Origin: an uncultured Bacteroides sp. | GTDB lineage: Bacteria > Bacteroidota > Bacteroidia > Bacteroidales > Bacteroidaceae | Assembly: GCA_949296855.1 (NCBI GenBank) | Contig: CASFRN010000174.1 | Location: 1 to 38,587, forward strand | Direction: 5' to 3' | DNA length: 38,587 bases | Shown here: in pieces, positions 1 through 8,158 of the stretch | Position numbering within the stretch: the first letter of the stretch is position 1 | Layout: each line of letters begins with the position of its first letter | Made by a program: the position numbers and the translations under genes | The notes under the pieces: generated by a model | Database searches by the model: none | Told to the model about the DNA's origin: nothing | The model's input: the letters and a program-made list of their open reading frames with translations, nothing else

Positions 1-384
1 CATAATTGTTCATTGTTCCGACTATAATCGGAACTGAAACGTCATGCAGTATTGCAAGGGGAAAAGAGGTAGAAAGGAAGAGACATTCGTTTCCACTCAC
101 AAAGATAGTCGCGGGCTTGTTTTTCATAGAGGAAATATACGCAAAAAACCAGAAGAGGTGATTATTTTTTCAGGAAAATGGTCTTGTTGTCTTGATAATT
201 TAACAATTTAATGATTTTGTTATGTATGTGTACAATATTAATCGCTGCCTCACCACAGAGTTCACAGAGGCACACAGAGTCTTTTAATTTTAAAATTATA
301 ACCTCTGTAGTACGTCTGTGGACTTTTGGGTGAATGGATGTAAAACAAATGGCAGTGCTACGATAAATTCTCTTAGCCTCTCTG
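1..384. other. Intergenic region upstream of dnaB
   Basis: No convincing gene is seen here. The stretch contains an imperfect palindrome at 253-321 (listed separately) and leads into the dnaB promoter. A minus-strand reading frame at 296-556 runs across the dnaB start and has no recognisable protein character. The first 250 bases are AT-rich and may hold the end of an upstream gene's untranslated region; nothing can be assigned. Confidence 0.5.
253..321. repeat. Imperfect intergenic palindrome (CACAGAG type)
   Basis: The left arm CCACAGAGTTCACAGAGG (253-270) faces a right arm at 302-321 that matches its reverse complement apart from a two-base insertion and two substitutions. The AT-rich centre is itself palindromic (TTTTAATTTTAAAA). 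It resembles short, non-coding dispersed repeats found between genes in many Bacteroidales genomes. Its function is unknown. Confidence 0.55.
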
Positions 385-415
385 TTTCTGCGTTTGGATT
401 ATTTTCATAACTTTG
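385..415 (+). promoter_or_regulatory. Predicted dnaB promoter
   Basis: A -7 element TAACTTTG lies at 408-415, and TTTC lies 19 bases upstream at 385-388, one mismatch from the Bacteroides -33 consensus TTTG. Transcription would start near 421, which leaves a short leader before the dnaB ATG at 439 and excludes the longer in-frame start at 394. Confidence 0.6.
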
Positions 416-438
416 CATTTCCAAAAAACGAAAGAATA

Positions 439-2004
439 ATGGCAGAAACGAGAAGAACGACACGCGTCCCGAAGGCGGCGAAGGCCAAGCCAATGGACGA
501 ATACGGACACTTGCAACCGCAGGCCACCGAACTGGAGGAAGCCGTGCTGGGTGCATTGATGATAGAAAAGGACGCTTATTCGCTAGTAAGCGAGATACTC
601 CGCCCCGAGTCTTTTTACGAACATCGGAATCAGTTGATTTATGCGGCGATAACCGACTTGGCTATCCAGCAGAAACCGATCGACATCCTGACCGTGACCG
701 AGCAGTTGCGCTCGCGGGGAGACTTGGAGGAGGCGGGAGGCCCGTTCTACATTACCCAGTTGAGCGGCAAGGTGGCTTCGTCTGCCCACATCGAATACCA
801 TGCCCGCATCATTGCCCAGAAGTTCTTGGCGCGCGAGCTGATTTCGTTTACCAGCGGCATACAGACCAAGGCGTTCGACGAGACGCAGGACGTGGACGAC
901 CTGATGCAGGAGGCGGAGGGCAAGCTCTTCGAAATCTCCCAGCAGAACATGAAGAAGGATTACACGCAGATTAACCCCGTCATTCAGGAGGCATACGAGA
1001 TGCTTCAGAAAGCAGCGGCGCGTACCGACGGATTGAGCGGGCTTGCGAGCGGGTTCCACCAGCTGGACAAGATGACTTCGGGATGGCAGAACTCCGACCT
1101 GATAATCATTGCGGCACGCCCGGCGATGGGAAAGACGGCGTTTGTGCTCTCGATGGCAAAGAACATGGCGGTGAACAACAAAGTGCCTGTGGCTCTCTTC
1201 TCGCTCGAAATGAGCAACGTGCAGTTAGTGAACCGTCTGATAGTGAACGTGTGCGAGATACCGGGCGAAAAAATCAAGAGCGGGCAGCTGGCTCCTTACG
1301 AGTGGGGGCAGCTCGATTATAAGATAAAGGAACTCTACGATGCGCCGCTTTATGTGGATGACACGCCTTCGCTTTCGGTATTCGAACTCCGCACGAAAGC
1401 ACGCCGTTTGGTGCGTGAACACGATGTGAAAGTGATTATCATCGACTATCTTCAGTTGATGAACGCCAGCGGAATGTCGTACGGAAGCCGCCAGGAAGAG
1501 GTTAGTACCATTTCGCGTTCGTTGAAAGGGTTAGCAAAGGAACTGAATATCCCTATCATCGCTTTGAGCCAGTTGAACCGTGGAGTGGAGAACCGTGAAG
1601 GCATTGATGGAAAACGACCTCAGTTAAGTGACTTGCGTGAGTCGGGTGCTATCGAGCAGGATGCCGATATGGTGTGTTTTATCCACCGTCCGGAGTATTA
1701 CAAGATTTATCAGGACGAGAAAGGGAATGATTTGCATGGAATGGCGGAAATCATCATCGCAAAGCATCGTAACGGTGCGGTGGGCGATGTGCTCCTGCGT
1801 TTCCGTGCCGAGTTTGCCCGTTTCCAAAACCCGGATGATGATTTGATAGTGCCGATGCCGGGTGAAGAGAACGCTTCTCCGGTGCTTCGTTCGAAGATGA
1901 ATAAGGGGGGAGGGAATGCGGGCTATGTGCCGCCGACGTCGGTTGACATTCCTCCGCAACCGGAGAACCCCTTTGGCGGGCCAATGCCAGACGCGCCGTT
2001 TTAA
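439..2004 (+). CDS. dnaB: Replicative DNA helicase DnaB
   Basis: This is the hexameric replicative helicase that unwinds DNA 5' to 3' at the fork and binds primase. The N-terminal domain (about residues 20-125, LEEAVLGALMIEKDAY) is the DnaB primase-interaction domain. The C-terminal RecA-like domain carries Walker A (ARPAMGKTAF, near residue 230), a Walker B-like IIIDYLQLM, and ALSQLNRGVE and DLRESGAIEQDAD typical of the family. The length of 521 residues is normal and there is no intein. An open frame begins at 394, but the predicted promoter overlaps that start, and the ATG at 439 (MAETRR) fits Bacteroidales DnaB N-termini. The C-terminal tail is proline- and glycine-rich. It stands alone on the plus strand. 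Confidence 0.96.
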   Translation: MAETRRTTRVPKAAKAKPMDEYGHLQPQATELEEAVLGALMIEKDAYSLVSEILRPESFYEHRNQLIYAAITDLAIQQKPIDILTVTEQLRSRGDLEEAGGPFYITQLSGKVASSAHIEYHARIIAQKFLARELISFTSGIQTKAFDETQDVDDLMQEAEGKLFEISQQNMKKDYTQINPVIQEAYEMLQKAAARTDGLSGLASGFHQLDKMTSGWQNSDLIIIAARPAMGKTAFVLSMAKNMAVNNKVPVALFSLEMSNVQLVNRLIVNVCEIPGEKIKSGQLAPYEWGQLDYKIKELYDAPLYVDDTPSLSVFELRTKARRLVREHDVKVIIIDYLQLMNASGMSYGSRQEEVSTISRSLKGLAKELNIPIIALSQLNRGVENREGIDGKRPQLSDLRESGAIEQDADMVCFIHRPEYYKIYQDEKGNDLHGMAEIIIAKHRNGAVGDVLLRFRAEFARFQNPDDDLIVPMPGEENASPVLRSKMNKGGGNAGYVPPTSVDIPPQPENPFGGPMPDAPF

Positions 2005-2353
2005 TAAACCGCATGGATGCGCAAAGTAACAGAGGAAACTCCGTAATCGGGACGAGGGTGTGCCGGAATGAAAGTTGATTTCTATTTCGGCGCACCTTCG
2101 TTGTTAATGCGAATCAAGGGTTGAAAAGCCGGCATTGATTCATTAGTTGAAATTTTATATTTCCTAAGCTGCCTTTCTCGCTTCGTTTTTAAGCTGCCGT
2201 TCTGCATTAAGTAACTAATCAAAATTATCTTATAGACACAGATAACACAGATGAGACTGATTTACACAGATTATTTTTAAAATAATATCTGTGGTCATCT
2301 GTTAAATCAGTGTTATCTGTGTGCCATAGTATAAGTTAATTCTGTACACTTAC
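2005..2353. other. Convergent intergenic region between dnaB and the pseudouridine synthase gene
   Basis: dnaB (+) and the pseudouridine synthase gene (-) converge here. No gene is seen. The stretch includes an imperfect hairpin near 2058-2095 (GTGC/GCAC ends) that could be a weak terminator, and a clear palindrome at 2236-2322, listed separately. Confidence 0.5.
2236..2322. repeat. Intergenic palindrome (ACACAGATAACAC type)
   Basis: The outer arms ACACAGATAACAC (2236-2248) and GTGTTATCTGTGT (2310-2322) are perfect reverse complements of 13 bases. A second, inner hairpin is formed by CACAGATTATTTT and AAAATAATATCTGTG around 2265-2293. It lies in the convergent gap after dnaB and could end transcription from either side, or be a dispersed repeat. 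Confidence 0.65.
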
Positions 2354-3286
2354 TTAATGTTTTTGCATTAACGTTTTAAAAGGTGTCGGATAAGGAGTTT
2401 CAAATTCCATCCATTCATGTGTTACAGGATGATGAAAACATAGCTTAAAAGCGTGCAGAGCCAAACGCCCTAACGGGTTGATGTCGCACCCGTAGCGTTC
2501 GTCTCCTACGACGGGGTGTCCCAATGACTCCATGTGTACACGAATTTGGTTTTTCCGCCCTGTTTCTAACTGTAATTCAAGGAGAGAGAAACCATTGGCA
2601 CGCTTGATGACACGATAGTGGGTTACAGAAAACTTGCCTCCATCGTCTACCGGGGAAGAACTGACGTATAACTTCCGGTCGGTGAGCCATGAAGAAACAG
2701 TCCCTTCATTTTGTTCTACGTCGCCCGTTACAATCGCTACATACCGGCGGTCGCGTACCAAATTATGCCAATTATCCCGCAAGTTATGCTGCGTTTTTTC
2801 GTCTTTAGCATACATCATAATGCCGGATGTTTCCCTATCCAAGCGATGAACCACATAAATCCGGTTTCCTCTGTGAATCCGCTTTACATACTCATTTAAT
2901 ATATGTTGCGCCGTTCGTTCTTTTTGGCGTTCTGTAGCAACCGAAAGCAATCCTTCTTTCTTTTCCACTACAATGAGATAGGCATCCTCATACAAAACCT
3001 TCAGCATCGGATGCCGGAACTCGTGTTTATGCTTTTCCTTGCTGATTTGTACTGTCATCCCCGGTTTTAGCGGAAAATTGTATTGTGTCCGGATTATGTT
3101 GTCTACCGAGATTGTACGGTTGGTCAACATGGATTTCACTTTCGTACGGCTGATGCCCGCCATCTTTTTCATCAGGAATTCCATCAGTTCTGCAGGTTCG
3201 GTTACCCGGTAATCCGTATGTTTCGAAGCGGTGTGTGCTACGTGACGTTCGTTTTTGGATGTTTTTTTATTATATGTTTCTTTCAT
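2354..3286 (-). CDS. RluA-family RNA pseudouridine synthase
   Basis: The enzyme converts a specific uridine to pseudouridine in RNA, probably rRNA. The N-terminal part (about residues 35-85, GISRTKVKSMLTNRTISVDN) is an S4 RNA-binding domain. The catalytic domain carries the RluA signature HRLDRETSG with the catalytic aspartate at about residue 150, followed by the usual GRKNQIRVHMESLGHPVVGD segment. At 310 residues it is normal for the RluC/RluD group. The start ATG overlaps the stop codon of the upstream rlmD-like gene as ATGA, so translation is probably coupled. The exact target uridine cannot be read from the sequence, so no gene symbol is given. Confidence 0.9.
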   Translation of the reverse strand: MKETYNKKTSKNERHVAHTASKHTDYRVTEPAELMEFLMKKMAGISRTKVKSMLTNRTISVDNIIRTQYNFPLKPGMTVQISKEKHKHEFRHPMLKVLYEDAYLIVVEKKEGLLSVATERQKERTAQHILNEYVKRIHRGNRIYVVHRLDRETSGIMMYAKDEKTQHNLRDNWHNLVRDRRYVAIVTGDVEQNEGTVSSWLTDRKLYVSSSPVDDGGKFSVTHYRVIKRANGFSLLELQLETGRKNQIRVHMESLGHPVVGDERYGCDINPLGRLALHAFKLCFHHPVTHEWMEFETPYPTPFKTLMQKH

Positions 3287-4716
3287 TTTTCCGGTTGGTT
3301 TCTTTTTTCTAATAATACAACGTTTTCTACATGGTGTGTATGTGGGAACATATCTACCGGCTGCACGGCTTTCACTTTATATTTTGCGTCAAGCATTTGC
3401 AGGTCGCGCGCTTGTGTGGCAGGGTTGCAGCTTACATACACGATGCGTTCTGGTTCTGCCGATAAGATAACGCCGACTACATCATTATGCATTCCTGCCC
3501 GGGGAGGGTCGGTTATGATGACGTCCGGCCGTCCATGCTCGCGGATAAAATCTTCGGTCAGGATGTCTTTCATGTCACCTGCATAGAATAAGGTATTCTT
3601 AATGCCGTTCAGTTCCGAATTGACTTTGGCGTCTTCTATCGCTTCGGGTACGTATTCGATACCTATCACTTTCTTTGCTTGGCGGGAAACAAAATTAGCG
3701 ATAGTCCCTGTTCCTGTATATAAATCATACACAAGTTCGTTTCCGGTCAATCCGGCAAAATCACGAGCTACCTTATATAAATTATAGGCTTGTTCCGAAT
3801 TGGTCTGATAAAATGATTTGGGTCCGACCTTAAACCGAAGCCCTTCCATTTCTTCGAAAATATGATCTTTCCCTTTAAATACCTGCACATCCAAATCACC
3901 GATGGTATCGTTGCATTTGTTATTAATCACATATAATAAGGAGGTAATTTGCGGGAACTTATCCGCTACAAACTGAAGCAATTCCTTCATCTTCACCAAT
4001 TCCGCATCATCCACAATCTTGCATTGCAGCAATACCATCAGTTCTCCGGTTGAAGAGGTGCGGATCATGATATTGCGCAGCATGCCTTCTTGCGTGCGCA
4101 GGTTGAAGAAAGCATATTGATGCGCGTAAGCATAGTCACGGATGGCATTCCGGATTTGATTGGAAATATCATCCTGAAGCCAGCATTTTTCAATCGCCAG
4201 CACCTTGTCGAATGCGCCGGGAATGTGAAAGCCTACCGCATTCATTTGTTCATACTTGATGTCCTGCTTCACTTCCTCTTCGGTCAGCCAGCGTTTGTCC
4301 GAAAATGTAAACTCCAGTTTGTTGCGGTAGAATTTTGTTTTCTTCGCTCCTATAATCGGGGTGATTTCGGGCAGGTCTATTTTTCCGATTCGTGTCAGAT
4401 TGTCATATACTTGCTTTTGCTTGTACCGGATTTGTTCTTCGTATGCCAGGCATTGCCATTTGCATCCGCCACATACGCCGTAGTGCTGGCAGAAAGGGTC
4501 TACCCGCATCGGTGACTTTTCGTAGAACTTAACCGCCACCGCTTCTGCATAGCTGTTTTTCTTCCGTTTCACTTGCAGGTCGACCACATCGCCTGGCACT
4601 ACATACGGTACGAAGACCACTAAATCGTTGACTTTGGCGATAGCTTTCCCTTCCGCCGCCACATCTGTTATTGTTACCTTTTCCAATAAAGGAAGTTCTT
4701 TTCTTTTTCTTGCCAC
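3283..4716 (-). CDS. rlmD: 23S rRNA (uracil-C5)-methyltransferase, RlmD type
   Basis: A SAM-dependent enzyme that makes 5-methyluridine in 23S rRNA (m5U1939 in E. coli RlmD). An N-terminal TRAM domain covers about residues 1-65. It is followed by the four-cysteine iron-sulphur motif CQHYGVCGGCKWQC, and then a Rossmann methyltransferase domain with YDLYTGTGTIANF, the TDPPRAGM motif and the catalytic-cysteine segment VYVSCNPATQARDL. The frame is open up to 4962, but a GTG at 4716 (VARKRKELPLL) follows AGGAAAA and a -7 promoter element at 4750-4757. This gives 477 residues, normal for the family; the longer version would translate a dispersed repeat. It is coupled to the downstream pseudouridine synthase gene. 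Confidence 0.9.
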   Translation of the reverse strand: MARKRKELPLLEKVTITDVAAEGKAIAKVNDLVVFVPYVVPGDVVDLQVKRKKNSYAEAVAVKFYEKSPMRVDPFCQHYGVCGGCKWQCLAYEEQIRYKQKQVYDNLTRIGKIDLPEITPIIGAKKTKFYRNKLEFTFSDKRWLTEEEVKQDIKYEQMNAVGFHIPGAFDKVLAIEKCWLQDDISNQIRNAIRDYAYAHQYAFFNLRTQEGMLRNIMIRTSSTGELMVLLQCKIVDDAELVKMKELLQFVADKFPQITSLLYVINNKCNDTIGDLDVQVFKGKDHIFEEMEGLRFKVGPKSFYQTNSEQAYNLYKVARDFAGLTGNELVYDLYTGTGTIANFVSRQAKKVIGIEYVPEAIEDAKVNSELNGIKNTLFYAGDMKDILTEDFIREHGRPDVIITDPPRAGMHNDVVGVILSAEPERIVYVSCNPATQARDLQMLDAKYKVKAVQPVDMFPHTHHVENVVLLEKRNQPEK

Positions 4717-4749
4717 GTTGTTTTTCCTATAAATCCAATTTTTCAGGGG

Positions 4750-4757
4750 CAAAGGTA
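4750..4757 (-). promoter_or_regulatory. Predicted -7 element for the rlmD-pseudouridine synthase pair
   Basis: On the minus strand TACCTTTG matches the Bacteroides TAnnTTTG -7 consensus. Transcription would start near 4743, about 27 bases before the GTG start. No good TTTG element is visible at the usual distance, so only the -7 part is supported. Confidence 0.45.
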
Positions 4758-4790
4758 AGGATTTTCCTTCATATTCAGATAATATTTTGA

Positions 4791-4822
4791 AAGAACCTGG
4801 AAATAATTTAAACAGGCTCTTA
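4791..4822 (+). repeat. Dispersed repeat copy 1 (AATTTAAACAGGCTCT)
   Basis: The core AATTTAAACAGGCTCT at 4805-4820 is identical to the core of the copies at 24254-24304 and 37614-37643, and the flanking AACCTG is also shared. It lies upstream of rlmD in the divergent gap with ppdK. This is the most degenerate of the three copies. Confidence 0.6.
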
Positions 4823-4881
4823 TGGTTATTCCTTCTGCCTTTTCCCGGTACGTGCCTGTCTGTGTCCGGCCGATGCGCTTG

Positions 4882-4919
4882 TATGCGGAAGCGGATATGT
4901 TTCATCCGTATTCCGCATA
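4882..4919. repeat. Hairpin in the rlmD-ppdK divergent gap
   Basis: TATGCGGAAGCGGAT (4882-4896) faces ATCCGTATTCCGCATA (4904-4919). The arms pair with one bulge and a short loop. The rest of the 4717-5184 gap holds repeat copy 1, this hairpin and the two divergent promoters, with no coding sequence recognised. Confidence 0.55.
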
Positions 4920-5101
4920 TATTTGAAACATCCATGGAAGATATATCCGTGGCAGAAGCCATGCCTAAACGGGGGAGGCAAACGGGAGCTTAAGGGCGGT
5001 ACAAAAGGGATGGACGTTCTGTTTCCGGCATATTATCACCAAAAAATCTTAATATTGGCAAGTCTGTGTGGCAAAATATGTCAAATAACACCTGTCTTGT
5101 A

Positions 5102-5132
5102 TTTGTTATGTTACAAATTTTCCATAGCTTTG
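5102..5132 (+). promoter_or_regulatory. ppdK promoter, consensus Bacteroides type
   Basis: TTTG at 5102-5105, a 19-base spacer and TAGCTTTG at 5125-5132 match both parts of the Bacteroides housekeeping promoter exactly. Transcription would start near 5139, about 45 bases before the ppdK ATG. It is the cleanest promoter in the window and fits a highly expressed central metabolic gene. Confidence 0.8.
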
Positions 5133-5184
5133 CAATCACTCTACTGTATGAGAAACATAACAACCTAATAAATCTTCTAAAAGA

Positions 5185-7911
5185 ATGGAAACAAAAAGAG
5201 TTTACACCTTCGGAAACGGACATGCCGAAGGAAAAGCAGACATGAGAAACCTGTTGGGCGGCAAAGGCGCCAACCTTGCTGAAATGAACCTTATCGGAGT
5301 GCCTGTGCCTCCGGGTTTCACTATCACTACCGAGGTTTGCAATGAATATTTCGCGAAAGGCAAAGACGATGTGGTGGCTCTGCTGAAAGATGATGTCGAG
5401 AAATCCATTGCCGGTGTCGAAACACTGATGAAATCGAAATTCGGCGATGTGGAAAATCCCTTGCTTGTATCCGTTCGTTCGGGTGCGCGCGCATCCATGC
5501 CGGGTATGATGGATACCATCCTGAATCTGGGCTTGAATGATGAAGTGGTTGCCGGATTGGCCCGTAAGACAGGCAACGAACGTTTTGCGTGGGATTCATA
5601 CCGTCGCTTCGTGCAAATGTACGGTGATGTTGTGTTAGGCATGAAGCCTGCCAACAAAGATGATATCGACCCGTTCGAAGCCATCATTGAAGACGTGAAG
5701 AAGAAAAAAGGCGTACGTCTGGATAACGAACTGGAAGTGGCGGACTTGAAAGAACTGGTTAAACGTTTCAAGGAAGCTGTGAAGACGCAAACTGGTAAGG
5801 AATTCCCGGCTAACGCTTACGAACAACTGTGGGGTGCTATCTGCGCCGTGTTCGATTCGTGGATGAACGAACGCGCTATCCTCTACCGTAAGATGGAAGG
5901 CATACCAGCCGAATGGGGTACTGCCGTAAACGTACAGGCAATGGTATTCGGTAACATGGGCGACACTTCTGCTACCGGCGTTTGCTTCTCTCGCGATGCC
6001 GCTACAGGCGAAGACCTCTTCAACGGTGAATACCTGATTAACGCTCAAGGCGAAGACGTTGTGGCAGGTATCCGCACACCGCAGCAGATTACTAAAATCG
6101 GCTCTCAACGCTGGGCAAAACTGCAAGGCATCTCTGAAGAAGAACGCGCTTCTAAATATCCGTCTATGGAAGAAGCTATGCCGGAAATCTACAAAGAACT
6201 GGATGAATTGCAAACCAAGCTGGAAAACCACTACCATGACATGCAGGATATGGAGTTCACCGTACAGGAAGGCAAACTTTGGTTCTTGCAGACCCGTAAC
6301 GGAAAACGCACTGGTGCCGCTATGGTACGCATTGCCATGGAAATGTTGGAACAAGGCTTAATCGACGAAAAGACAGCGGTTTTGCGTTGCGAACCGAATA
6401 AGTTGGACGAACTGCTTCACCCCGTATTCGATAAAGAAGAACTCCGCAATGCAAAGGTATTGACCCGTGGTCTTCCGGCTTCTCCGGGTGCTGCTACCGG
6501 CCAGATTGTATTCTTTGCCGAAGATGCGGCTAAGTGGCGTGCCGACGGTCACCGCGTCGTTATGGTTCGTATCGAGACTTCACCCGAAGACTTAGCTGGT
6601 ATGACCGTGGCTGAAGGTATCTTGACCGCACGTGGAGGTATGACTTCTCATGCAGCGGTTGTTGCCCGTGGTATGGGTAAATGCTGTGTATCAGGTGCTG
6701 GAGCCATTAATGTAGACTACAAGGCACGTACCGTAGAAATCGATGGCGTTGTATTGAAAGAAGGCGACTACATTTCATTGAACGGTAGCACCGGTGAAGT
6801 TTACCAAGGCGAAGTGCCGACCAGAGCAGCCGAAGTATCAGGAAACTTTGCCAAACTGATGGATCTCTGCAACAAATACACTCGCTTGCAAGTTCGTACT
6901 AATGCCGATACTCCGCACGATGCAGAAGTAGCCCGTAAGTTTGGTGCCGTAGGTATTGGTCTTTGCCGTACAGAACATATGTTCTTCGAAAACCAGAAGA
7001 TTGTCGCTATGCGCGAAATGATTTTGGCACCGGATGAAGCTGGACGTAAAAAGGCTCTTGCTAAATTGTTGCCTTATCAGAAGAACGATTTCAAAGGCAT
7101 CTTTAAAGCAATGGACGGTTATCCTGTAAATGTCCGTCTGCTCGACCCGCCTTTGCACGAATTTGTTCCGCACGATCAAAAAGGTCAGGAAGAAATGGCA
7201 GAAGCTATGGGTGTAACAGTAGAATACATCCGCCAGCGTGTAGATAGCCTTTGCGAACATAATCCGATGTTGGGTCATCGCGGATGCCGTTTGGGAAATA
7301 CTTATCCCGAAATCACCGAAATGCAGACCGAAGCTATCTTGGGTGCGGCTTGCGAATTGAAGAAGGAAGGATATGACCCGCATCCTGAAATCATGGTTCC
7401 GCTTATCGGTATCTTGTACGAATTCGAAGCGCAAGAGAACATTATCCGTTCTACAGCTAAGAGGGTGTTCGAACAAGAAGGCGTAGAAATTCCGTTCAAG
7501 GTAGGTACAATGATTGAAATTCCGCGTGCAGCCCTGACCGCTAACCGCATTGCGTCTCATGCCGAATATTTCTCATTCGGTACGAATGACTTGACTCAGA
7601 TGACATTCGGTTATTCTCGTGATGATATCGCTACGTTCTTGCCTGTATATTTGGAAAAGAAGATTCTGAAAGTAGACCCGTTCCAGGTACTCGACCAAAA
7701 CGGTGTAGGTCAGCTTATCCAAATGGCGGTAGAAAAAGGCCGCTCGGTACGCCCCGACTTGAAGTGTGGTATTTGCGGTGAGCATGGTGGTGAACCTTCA
7801 TCCGTGAAGTTCTGCGATAAAGTAGGATTGAACTACGTCAGCTGCTCTCCGTTCCGCGTGCCTATCGCACGTTTGGCTGCGGCGCAGGCGGCAATAGAGG
7901 ATGCACAATAA
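5185..7911 (+). CDS. ppdK: Pyruvate, phosphate dikinase
   Basis: It interconverts pyruvate, ATP and phosphate with phosphoenolpyruvate, AMP and pyrophosphate in glycolysis/gluconeogenesis in the cytoplasm. The N-terminal ATP-grasp domain (GGKGANLAEM, SVRSGARASMPGMMDT) is followed by the swivelling domain with TARGGMTSHAAVVARGMGK, where the phosphorylated histidine is residue 489. The C-terminal PEP/pyruvate barrel ends with CGICGEHGGEPSS, whose second cysteine (residue 864) is the expected acid/base. The length of 908 residues and all key residues are normal. A consensus promoter lies upstream and a strong terminator downstream, so it is monocistronic. Confidence 0.97.
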   Translation: METKRVYTFGNGHAEGKADMRNLLGGKGANLAEMNLIGVPVPPGFTITTEVCNEYFAKGKDDVVALLKDDVEKSIAGVETLMKSKFGDVENPLLVSVRSGARASMPGMMDTILNLGLNDEVVAGLARKTGNERFAWDSYRRFVQMYGDVVLGMKPANKDDIDPFEAIIEDVKKKKGVRLDNELEVADLKELVKRFKEAVKTQTGKEFPANAYEQLWGAICAVFDSWMNERAILYRKMEGIPAEWGTAVNVQAMVFGNMGDTSATGVCFSRDAATGEDLFNGEYLINAQGEDVVAGIRTPQQITKIGSQRWAKLQGISEEERASKYPSMEEAMPEIYKELDELQTKLENHYHDMQDMEFTVQEGKLWFLQTRNGKRTGAAMVRIAMEMLEQGLIDEKTAVLRCEPNKLDELLHPVFDKEELRNAKVLTRGLPASPGAATGQIVFFAEDAAKWRADGHRVVMVRIETSPEDLAGMTVAEGILTARGGMTSHAAVVARGMGKCCVSGAGAINVDYKARTVEIDGVVLKEGDYISLNGSTGEVYQGEVPTRAAEVSGNFAKLMDLCNKYTRLQVRTNADTPHDAEVARKFGAVGIGLCRTEHMFFENQKIVAMREMILAPDEAGRKKALAKLLPYQKNDFKGIFKAMDGYPVNVRLLDPPLHEFVPHDQKGQEEMAEAMGVTVEYIRQRVDSLCEHNPMLGHRGCRLGNTYPEITEMQTEAILGAACELKKEGYDPHPEIMVPLIGILYEFEAQENIIRSTAKRVFEQEGVEIPFKVGTMIEIPRAALTANRIASHAEYFSFGTNDLTQMTFGYSRDDIATFLPVYLEKKILKVDPFQVLDQNGVGQLIQMAVEKGRSVRPDLKCGICGEHGGEPSSVKFCDKVGLNYVSCSPFRVPIARLAAAQAAIEDAQ

Positions 7912-7929
7912 ATAGTTGAGATTAAAAGG

Positions 7930-7976
7930 ATAGGCGGTAAATAGCTTTGGATAAGCACTTTACCGCCTATTGTTTG
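7930..7976 (+). terminator. Rho-independent terminator after ppdK
   Basis: ATAGGCGGTAAA (7930-7941) and TTTACCGCCTAT (7959-7970) form a perfect 12-base stem followed by TGTTTG. It starts 18 bases after the ppdK stop codon. Confidence 0.8.
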
Positions 7977-8083
7977 TGAATGGGCTTACGTGCATTTCGG
8001 CACGGAAAATGTGCAGAATGAACGCAAATGTTTAGAGAAAGTTTTGAAGAATCAACACCCCTGTTTAGAGCGTGTTTAGAACG

Positions 8084-8114
8084 TGTGGAGGTGCATCTTG
8101 CTGCCATATCTTTG
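8084..8114 (+). promoter_or_regulatory. Promoter-like pair pointing into the 3' end of brxL
   Basis: TGTG at 8084-8087, a 19-base spacer and TATCTTTG at 8107-8114 match the Bacteroides promoter with one mismatch. No plus-strand gene follows; transcription would start near 8121 and run antisense into brxL. It may be left over from a gene displaced when the island arrived, or it may make an antisense RNA. Confidence 0.4.
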
Positions 8115-8158
8115 CCAAGTGCTTCTAATATGCTTTCTATTATTATCTGCCCACATAC

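Noticed and set aside
253-321. Possible CRISPR-like short repeats (CACAGAG units)
   Set aside because: There are no regularly spaced repeats with unique spacers and no cas gene; the units form a single palindrome.
4717-4962. N-terminal extension of the rlmD frame
   Set aside because: The extension would translate the dispersed repeat and run through the predicted promoter; the GTG at 4716 matches the family's N-terminus.
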